DNA of 11,881 nt, taken from NCBI GenBank assembly GCA_002405515.1, contig DHLZ01000207.1, forward strand, positions 10,362 through 22,242, in the 5' to 3' direction. Origin of the DNA: Planctomycetaceae bacterium UBA4655. GTDB taxonomy: Bacteria > Planctomycetota > Planctomycetia > Pirellulales > UBA1268. Every line of letters begins with the position of its first letter. Within the stretch, counting starts at the first letter, position 1. Below, one piece after another: positions 6,824 to 11,881 of the stretch. The translations under genes and the position numbers were made by a program. The notes below the pieces were generated by a model, which saw only the letters and a program-made list of their open reading frames with translations, ran no database searches and was not told where the DNA came from.

Positions 6824-7729
6824 ATGACGTTCCACGACGACATCCGGATCGGCACGCTCGTCCCGGCGCACGACCGGACGGCCGAGGTGGTCTCGCAGCT
6901 TCTGCCGCACGGCTTCGAGTCGTTCCAGATCTCCTTCGGCCGGTCGGTGGGCGAGTTTCCGCTCGAGCGGCTCGCGGAGTCGGTGCGGCGTTCGTTCGAC
7001 GCCCGCGATGCAGCCGCAGGGGTGATTCCGCCGTGCGTGAGCGCGATCGGCGTCTACGGCAACCCGCTCACGAGCCCCGAGACGGTGCGGGACTGGGAGC
7101 GGCTCATCGACGCGGCCGCCGCCTTCGGCTGTGGCGTCGTCTCCGGCTTCGCCGGGCGGATTCCCGACCGTCCCGTGCCCGAGTCGATGGCGAGGTTCCG
7201 CGAGGTGTTCTCGAAGCTCGCGCGGCGGGCGGAGGATGCAGGAGTTCGGATCGCCTTCGAGAACTGCGACAAGCGGGGCAACTGGGATCGCGGCGACTGG
7301 AACATCGCCCATGCCCCTCGGGCCTGGGAGATGATGTTCGCCGAGGTGCCAAGCCCCGCGCTCGGCCTCGAATGGGAGCCGTGCCACCAGCTTGCGAGCT
7401 TCGTCGATCCGCTGCCGCAGCTGCGGCGGTGGGCCCACCGCATCTGGCACGTCCACGGGAAGGATGCGACCGTGCTCTGGGACGTGATCCGTGAGCACGG
7501 CATCCGCGGCGGCGTGCCGTACCTGCACCACCGCACGCCGGGATTCGGCGACACGAACTGGACCGATCTCATCGGCACGCTGCGGCTGGTGGGCTGGCGG
7601 GGATCGATCGACATCGAGGGCTTCCACGACCCGGTCTATCGTGATGCCCTGGAAACGACCGGGCAGGTGGCGGCCCTGGAGCATCTCAAACGGTGCCGCG
7701 GCGGACGATTCATCCCCAACGTGTATTGA
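6824..7729 (+). CDS. Sugar phosphate isomerase/epimerase family protein (xylose isomerase-like TIM barrel)
   Basis: A 301-residue protein of the AP endonuclease 2/xylose isomerase-like TIM-barrel superfamily, whose members isomerise or epimerise sugars and polyols, or dehydrate related acids, using divalent metal. Likely metal and substrate ligands at strand ends are E146 (AFENCD), E183 and H188 (LEWEPCHQ), H209 and H211 (WHVHGKD) and E265 (DIEGFHDP). No signal peptide is seen. The ATG at 6824 has no Shine-Dalgarno site but a TACGCT box six bases before it. The cardiolipin synthase gene begins six bases after its stop, so the pair is very probably one transcript. The substrate cannot be told from sequence. 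Confidence 0.85.
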   Translation: MTFHDDIRIGTLVPAHDRTAEVVSQLLPHGFESFQISFGRSVGEFPLERLAESVRRSFDARDAAAGVIPPCVSAIGVYGNPLTSPETVRDWERLIDAAAAFGCGVVSGFAGRIPDRPVPESMARFREVFSKLARRAEDAGVRIAFENCDKRGNWDRGDWNIAHAPRAWEMMFAEVPSPALGLEWEPCHQLASFVDPLPQLRRWAHRIWHVHGKDATVLWDVIREHGIRGGVPYLHHRTPGFGDTNWTDLIGTLRLVGWRGSIDIEGFHDPVYRDALETTGQVAALEHLKRCRGGRFIPNVY

Positions 7730-7735
7730 ACCGTC

Positions 7736-9223
7736 ATGGAGCAATTTCTCGAGAACGCGTGGCGGTGGTGGCTTCTGCTCTGGCCGCACGTGGTCGCCGT
7801 GACGCTGCTTGCGGTGAACGTCTTCTCCTCGGCGCATGCGATCCTGACGAAACGCGACACCCGCAGCACGATCGGCTGGGTGGGGCTCATCTGGCTGTCC
7901 CCCTTCTTCGGCGACGTCGCCTACTGGGTGCTCGGCGTGAATCGGATCCGCTCGCGGGCGACCCAGCTGCGGGCCGGGGGCTTCCGCATCGAGCGGGAGC
8001 TCGCCGAGGCCGCGGCCACGCCGGCGCGGCTCGATACCGCGCTTGGACCTGACGGCTCGCCGCTGCGGTCGCTCGCGGAGCTCGTCGGCCGCACGACCGG
8101 CCGGCCGCTCCTCGACGGCAACCTCGTCGAGCCGCTCATCGGGGGTGACGAGGCCTACCCCAGGATGATCGCGGCGATCGACGCGGCGACGGAGAGCGTC
8201 GCGGTCGCGAGCTACATCTTCGACAACGACCCGACCGGCCGGATCTTTGCCGACGCGCTGTCCCGCGCGGCGGCGCGGGGCGTGGCGGTGCGGGTGCTCA
8301 TCGACGGGATCGGATCGAGCTACACATTTCCGTCGATCGTCGGAAGGCTCGCACGGGAGGGCGTCCGCGTGGAGCGGTTCCTCCCCGCCGCCGTGCCGAT
8401 TTATTTTCCGTACTCCAATCTTCGCAACCACCGGAAGATCATGGTGGTCGACGGCAGGCTCGGCTTCACCGGCGGACTCAACATTCGCGACGGCTGCTGG
8501 CTCTCGCGAAACCCGAGGCACCCGGTCCGCGACATGCACTTCCAGCTTCGCGGCCCGGTCGTGGCACAGCTGCTCGAGGTGTTCGTCGAGGACTGGGCGT
8601 TCGCCTGCGGCGAGCAGCTCACGGGCACGGCCTGGGACCAGGAGCTCGCCGCCGTGGCCGCCCCTCCCGAGGCGATGCTCGCCCGTGGCATCCGCTTCGG
8701 CCCCGACGATCCCGACATCGGCCGCATCAAGCTCGTGATCGTGGGGGCCCTCGCGGCGGCGCAGGAGTCGGTGCGGATCATGACGCCGTATTTCCTGCCC
8801 GACGACGCGGTCTGCCAGGCGCTCGACGTGGCGGCGATGCGGGGGGTGCAGGTGGAAATCGTCCTGCCGGAGGAGAACAACCTGGCGCTCGTGAGCTGGG
8901 CCTCGACGGCGATGCTCTGGCAGGTGCTCGGCCGCGGCTGCATCGTCTGGATGTCACCGCCTCCGTTCGACCATTCGAAGCTGATGGTGGTGGACCGGGC
9001 CTGGGCGATGGTGGGCAGCGGCAACTGGGACGAGCGGAGCATGCGGCTCAATTTCGAGTTCAACGTCGAGGTCCACGACCGCGGCTTCGCAGGCCGGCTC
9101 GACGACCTCATATCGCAGCGGATCGCCGTCTCACGCCCCAAGACGCTCGAGGAGGTCGACTCCCGCAGCCTGCCCGTCCGGCTGCGGGACGGCATCGCCC
9201 GGCTCTTTTCCCCCTACCTGTGA
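7736..9223 (+). CDS. cls: Cardiolipin synthase (phospholipase D family, ClsA-like)
   Basis: A 495-residue membrane enzyme that would condense two phosphatidylglycerols, or another phosphatidyl donor and acceptor, into cardiolipin. The N terminus has two hydrophobic helices (about residues 11-33 and 45-67), with a short TKRDTRSTIGW link as in the N-terminal domain of ClsA. Two phospholipase D HKD motifs follow: HRKIMVVD with H232, K234 and D239, then GFTGG; and HSKLMVVD with H413, K415 and D420, then GSGNWDERS. Length and layout fit ClsA (486 residues in E. coli), not the soluble ClsB type. It starts six bases after the TIM-barrel gene. Transphosphatidylation on another headgroup cannot be excluded. 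Confidence 0.94.
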   Translation: MEQFLENAWRWWLLLWPHVVAVTLLAVNVFSSAHAILTKRDTRSTIGWVGLIWLSPFFGDVAYWVLGVNRIRSRATQLRAGGFRIERELAEAAATPARLDTALGPDGSPLRSLAELVGRTTGRPLLDGNLVEPLIGGDEAYPRMIAAIDAATESVAVASYIFDNDPTGRIFADALSRAAARGVAVRVLIDGIGSSYTFPSIVGRLAREGVRVERFLPAAVPIYFPYSNLRNHRKIMVVDGRLGFTGGLNIRDGCWLSRNPRHPVRDMHFQLRGPVVAQLLEVFVEDWAFACGEQLTGTAWDQELAAVAAPPEAMLARGIRFGPDDPDIGRIKLVIVGALAAAQESVRIMTPYFLPDDAVCQALDVAAMRGVQVEIVLPEENNLALVSWASTAMLWQVLGRGCIVWMSPPPFDHSKLMVVDRAWAMVGSGNWDERSMRLNFEFNVEVHDRGFAGRLDDLISQRIAVSRPKTLEEVDSRSLPVRLRDGIARLFSPYL

Positions 9224-9267
9224 ATGACACAATTTGATTTGCGTGGATGACACGGTTGGGTTTGCCG
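9224..9267. repeat. Imperfect tandem repeat upstream of mtnB (possible operator)
   Basis: Two units with 23-base spacing start at 9224 and 9247. They agree at 15 of the first 19 bases: both begin ATGACAC and both reach TTTGC. The second unit ends within the candidate -35 box at 9262-9267. This short run is clearly less G+C-rich than its surroundings. Direct repeats about two helical turns apart next to a -35 box fit the binding site of a transcription activator or repressor. No regulator gene for it is seen here. Confidence 0.4.
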
Positions 9268-9290
9268 TCGTTCGGCAGGAGACGTACATT
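9262..9290 (+). promoter_or_regulatory. Sigma-70-type promoter of the mtn operon
   Basis: TTGCCG (9262-9267, four of six bases of TTGACA) and TACATT (9285-9290, four of six bases of TATAAT, with the key first T, second A and last T) are separated by exactly 17 bases. Transcription would start near 9297-9299, at or next to the mtnB ATG, so the mRNA is likely leaderless; the ATG indeed has no well-placed Shine-Dalgarno sequence. This is the best promoter match in the window. Confidence 0.55.
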
Positions 9291-9298
9291 CTCGGGTC

Positions 9299-9940
9299 AT
9301 GCAGGACGTTCACGGGTTGACCGAACGGCTTCGGGAGATCGGGCGGGAGTTCCACGCGCGGGGCTGGTCGCGGGGCACGAGCAGCAACTACTCGGTCGTG
9401 GCCTCGCGGAACCCGCTCGAGCTGGTCATCACCGCGAGCGGACTCGACAAGTCGGCCCTCGGCGAGCACGACTTCGTCCGCGTGGACCGCGAGGGACGGG
9501 TCATCGACGGCTCCGGCCGGCCCTCGAGCGCCGAGACGCTCCTCCACTGCCTCATCGCCGAGATGATCCCGTCGGTCGGCGCCGTGCTCCACACGCATTC
9601 GGTCTGGGCGACGGTCCTCTCGCGGAAGCATCTGCCGGCCGGGAGGCTCAGGATCGAGGGCTACGAGATGCTCAAGGGGCTCGAGGGGATCAAGACCCAC
9701 GACACGTTCGAGGACGTGCCGATCTTCGAGAACAGCCAGGATATGCGGGAGCTATCAGGCCGGGTCAGGAAGCGGATCGAGGCTGCCGGATTTGACGGCG
9801 GCCCGCGGCATCCCTTCCACGGGTTTCTGCTCTCCGGCCACGGCCTTTACACTTGGGGCACATCGCTCGAGGAGGCTCGTCGCCACATCGAGATCTACGA
9901 GTTCCTGTTCGAGGTCGTTCGTCGCTCGGAGACCGCCTGA
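9299..9940 (+). CDS. mtnB: Methylthioribulose-1-phosphate dehydratase
   Basis: A 213-residue class II aldolase/adducin-fold zinc enzyme. In the methionine salvage pathway it dehydrates 5-methylthioribulose-1-phosphate to 2,3-diketo-5-methylthiopentyl-1-phosphate. The GTSSNYS substrate loop, the ITASGLDKSALGEHDFVRVD block, the zinc ligands H98 and H100 in HTHS, and H181 in SGHGLYTWG are all present. E123 in YEMLKG aligns with the catalytic glutamate of human APIP. GTSSNYS and EMLKG(L)EGIKTH separate it from fuculose-phosphate aldolases. It is the first gene of the mtnB-mtnD-mtnC run; its TGA shares one base with the ATG of mtnD. Confidence 0.96.
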   Translation: MQDVHGLTERLREIGREFHARGWSRGTSSNYSVVASRNPLELVITASGLDKSALGEHDFVRVDREGRVIDGSGRPSSAETLLHCLIAEMIPSVGAVLHTHSVWATVLSRKHLPAGRLRIEGYEMLKGLEGIKTHDTFEDVPIFENSQDMRELSGRVRKRIEAAGFDGGPRHPFHGFLLSGHGLYTWGTSLEEARRHIEIYEFLFEVVRRSETA

Positions 9941-10503
9941 TGGCCATCGTCACCGTTCCCGCCCAGGGCCGCCGGATCACCGACGCGGCCGAGATCACGA
10001 GTTTTCTTGCCGACCACGGCATCGAGTTCGACCGCTGGCCGCTCGAAGACAGGGTCGATCCCGCCGCCCCGCCCGAGGCGATCCTCGCGGCCTACGCCCC
10101 CGAGATCGACAAGCTCAAGGCCCGGGGCGGCTTCGTGACCGCCGACGTCGTCGACATCAGGCCCGAGACGCCCAACCTCGAAGTGATGCTCGCGAAGTTC
10201 GCGAAGGAACACACCCACACCGAGGACGAAATCCGGTTCATCCTGGTCGGAAGTGGCGTCTTCCACATCAACCCGGTCGCGTCGCCCGTGTTCGCGATCG
10301 AGGTGCATGCCGGCGACCTGATCAGCGTGCCGATGGGAACCCGGCACTGGTTCGACCTCTGCAAGGAGAGGCGGATCCGCGCGATCCGGCTCTTCCAGGA
10401 CATGAGCGGCTGGACGCCTCACTACGCGGAGGAGGGCGTGCACACGGCCTACGAGCCGCTCTGTCTCGGCCCCGCGTACGTCGCGGGGAGCGCGAGATCG
10501 TGA
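9940..10503 (+). CDS. mtnD: Acireductone dioxygenase
   Basis: A 187-residue cupin enzyme. With iron it cleaves 1,2-dihydroxy-3-keto-5-methylthiopentene to formate and 4-methylthio-2-oxobutanoate, the precursor of methionine; with nickel the family makes methylthiopropionate, formate and CO. The metal ligands are H91, H93 and E97 in HTHTEDEIRF and H136 in GTRHWFD, matching the Klebsiella set H96, H98, E102 and H140. The FHINP and IRLFQD segments are also typical. I start it at the ATG overlapping the mtnB stop (TGATG, 9938-9942), because MAIVTVP begins the protein; an earlier in-frame ATG at 9853 would add 29 residues from inside mtnB. It overlaps mtnC by four bases. Confidence 0.96.
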   Translation: MAIVTVPAQGRRITDAAEITSFLADHGIEFDRWPLEDRVDPAAPPEAILAAYAPEIDKLKARGGFVTADVVDIRPETPNLEVMLAKFAKEHTHTEDEIRFILVGSGVFHINPVASPVFAIEVHAGDLISVPMGTRHWFDLCKERRIRAIRLFQDMSGWTPHYAEEGVHTAYEPLCLGPAYVAGSARS

Positions 10504-11213
10504 TCGTCTTCGGCGGCGAAGGGATCGTGCTCGACGTCGAGGGGACGACCTCCTCGATCTCGTTCGTCTACGACGTGCTGTTCGAGTTCGCGAAGAAGCA
10601 CGTCGCGGGATTTCTGACGGCCAACGCGGCCGACCAGCATGTGCAGGAGCTCGCCCGCCAGCTCGCCGACGATGCTGGCGTCTCGGCGACGGCCCTCGAC
10701 GACCCGCGAGGGGTGACCCAGGCCACGCTCGCCGCCATCGACCTCATGAACCGCGACGTGAAAAGCACCCCCTTGAAGGCCATCCAGGGAATGATCTGGA
10801 AGGCGGGCTTCGACCGCGGTGAGCTGGTCTCCCACGTCTTCGACGACGTCGCGGCCGCGATCCGCTCGTGGAGCGAGGCGGGGCTCGACGTGCGGATCTA
10901 CTCGTCGGGCTCGGTGCAGGCACAGCAGCTCTTCTTCTCGCACACGCTGGCGGGGGACCTGACGCCCTACCTTCGGGGTCACTACGACACGACGACCGGC
11001 CCCAAGCGCAATCCCGACAGCTACCGGGCGATCGCCGCCGACATGGGGCTCGACCCGCGGTCGATCCTCTTCGTCAGCGACGTCGGCGAGGAGCTCGACG
11101 CCGCCCGTGCCGCCGGGATGGCGACGGCGCTGGCCGTGCGGCCCGGCAACAGGCCCCCCGGTGGAATGCTGGACCACGAACCGATCGAGTCGTTCGCCGA
11201 GATCGTGATCTGA
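10500..11213 (+). CDS. mtnC: Enolase-phosphatase E1 (2,3-diketo-5-methylthiopentyl-1-phosphate enolase/phosphatase)
   Basis: A 237-residue HAD-superfamily enzyme that enolises and then dephosphorylates the MtnB product to give the acireductone used by MtnD. HAD motif I is LDVEGTTS with nucleophile D12 and general acid E14, in the E1-specific form DxEGTT. Motif II is YSSGSVQAQ (S135, S136), motif III lysine is K169 in GPKRNPDS, and motif IV is FVSDVGEELDAA with D194. The start is a GTG at 10500, overlapping the mtnD stop (GTGA), with GGGGAG at 10485-10490 nine bases upstream. The frame is open far upstream, but only through mtnB and mtnD. The length fits the family (about 225-230) with a few extra N-terminal residues. 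Confidence 0.95.
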   Translation: MIVFGGEGIVLDVEGTTSSISFVYDVLFEFAKKHVAGFLTANAADQHVQELARQLADDAGVSATALDDPRGVTQATLAAIDLMNRDVKSTPLKAIQGMIWKAGFDRGELVSHVFDDVAAAIRSWSEAGLDVRIYSSGSVQAQQLFFSHTLAGDLTPYLRGHYDTTTGPKRNPDSYRAIAADMGLDPRSILFVSDVGEELDAARAAGMATALAVRPGNRPPGGMLDHEPIESFAEIVI

Positions 11214-11214
11214 G

Positions 11215-11881
11215 ATGGCGTTCTCCTCGGACAACGCCGGGGTCGATGTGCCGCCGCCGGCGTGCGGCGTGGGCCTCTCGAAGGCCGCCGAGATCGATCG
11301 GGCCGTGCGGGAGGCGGCGGCCGCGGCCACGGCGATGGTCGGCGGGGAGGCCGACGTCGGCGTCGTCTTCCTCTCGAACATCGACCGGCGGACGGCCCGA
11401 TCGGCGATGGAGACCATGCGGGAGTCGGTCGCCGCGGGCTGCCTCGTCGGCGGCACCGTCGAGGGGGTGATCGCATGCGGCCTCGAGCAGGAGGCCGGGC
11501 CCGCGGTCGCGGTCTGGCTCGGCCGGTTTCCGGGGGCGACGATCACGCCGTTCGCGATCGAGCATGCCCGCACGCCCGACGGCGGCTTGTTCTCGGGCTG
11601 GCCGCCGGCGATCGAAAATGCCTCGCCGCCGGACGCCACCGTGATCCTGCTCGCCGACCCGTTCTCGTTTCCCGTGGAGCCGTTCATCGACCGGCTGGGG
11701 GAGGACCATCCGGGGATGCCGGTCGTGGGAGGCATGCTTAGCGGAGCGAACTCGCCTGGCGGCAACACGCTCCTGCTGGACGGCGCGACGTACGACTCCG
11801 GTGCCGTCGGGCTCGTCGTCTCGGGGGGCGTCCGCGTGCGGCCGGTCGTCTCGCAGGGCTGCCGGCCGATCGGGCGGACGC
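11215..11881 (+). CDS. FIST-domain sensor protein (partial, runs off window)
   Basis: The frame is open from ATG at 11215 to the window edge, giving 222 residues without a stop. It fits the FIST N-terminal domain, a predicted small-ligand-binding sensory domain: DVGVVFLSN, then GGTVEGVIACGLEQEAGPAVAVWL (about residues 79-102; typical FIST is G(C/G)(S/T)xEGVIG...EGPA), and later VVGGMLSG and GAVGLVVSGGV. The FIST C-terminal domain would lie beyond the edge. No signal peptide or membrane helix is seen. It starts one base after the mtnC stop, so it is probably co-transcribed with, and translationally coupled to, the methionine-salvage genes. The ligand and any downstream output domain are unknown. 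Confidence 0.82.
   Translation, partial: MAFSSDNAGVDVPPPACGVGLSKAAEIDRAVREAAAAATAMVGGEADVGVVFLSNIDRRTARSAMETMRESVAAGCLVGGTVEGVIACGLEQEAGPAVAVWLGRFPGATITPFAIEHARTPDGGLFSGWPPAIENASPPDATVILLADPFSFPVEPFIDRLGEDHPGMPVVGGMLSGANSPGGNTLLLDGATYDSGAVGLVVSGGVRVRPVVSQGCRPIGRT

Noticed and set aside
6779..8539. 586-residue minus-strand open frame across the TIM-barrel and cls genes
   Set aside because: Antisense shadow of two recognised enzymes; its composition is biased and not protein-like.
9224..9298. SAM riboswitch in the mtn leader
   Set aside because: The gap is only 75 bases and the best promoter would start transcription at the ATG. No SAM-I core helices are seen.
9792..10499. Long N-terminal extension of mtnC, suggesting a fusion
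   Set aside because: The extension only reads mtnB and mtnD in another frame. The GTG at 10500 with GGGGAG upstream gives a normal MtnC.
10449..11768. 439-residue minus-strand open frame across mtnC and the FIST gene
   Set aside because: Antisense shadow of mtnC and the FIST gene, with no domain of its own.
1..11881. Apparent excess of GATC sites across the window
   Set aside because: By eye GATC is several times commoner than base composition predicts, but it follows from near-exclusive ATC isoleucine codons after codons ending in G. No clustering suggesting an origin or methylation switch was seen.

Overview
The window is a stretch of high-G+C bacterial chromosome, dense with genes, whose third codon positions are almost all G or C. 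It holds nine protein genes, two intergenic copies of a palindromic repeat and several readable promoter-type signals. There are no RNA genes, CRISPR arrays, transposases or phage genes. The gene mix suggests a planctomycete: a membrane-anchored Hanks-type kinase, a 507-residue MmgE/PrpD protein beside truB, a FIST sensor, and little use of Shine-Dalgarno sequences. This taxonomic guess is inference only; no rRNA or marker gene is present to confirm it.

Layout from left to right. Positions 1-217 are non-coding and carry repeat copy 1. On the minus strand, an MmgE/PrpD-family gene (1059-2582) runs into truB (218-1093) with a 35-base overlap. A 104-base divergent gap separates this pair from a plus-strand operon of a transmembrane Ser/Thr kinase (2687-4549) and hemL (4546-5868), which overlap by four bases. 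Repeat copy 2 lies where hemL converges with a minus-strand, YbhP-like endonuclease/exonuclease/phosphatase-fold gene (6072-6782). A 41-base divergent gap leads to a plus-strand pair: a xylose-isomerase-like TIM-barrel protein (6824-7729) and a ClsA-like cardiolipin synthase (7736-9223). After a 75-base regulatory gap comes a compact methionine-salvage operon, mtnB (9299-9940), mtnD (9940-10503) and mtnC (10500-11213). A FIST-domain sensor gene follows one base later and runs off the right edge.

How the genes fit together. MtnB, MtnC and MtnD are three consecutive steps taking methylthioribulose-1-phosphate to the keto acid precursor of methionine. HemL makes 5-aminolevulinate for tetrapyrroles. 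The Cls, TIM-barrel and YbhP-like genes resemble the E. coli ybhP-clsB neighbourhood. Most of the window is conserved metabolism, and I do not see a convincing new defence or mobile system. The points most worth a second look are the palindromic repeat with a possible target-site duplication, a set of leaderless-looking promoters (TACNNT 6-8 bases before ATG), a tandem operator-like repeat before mtnB, the FIST gene coupled to methionine salvage, and the kinase-hemL overlap.
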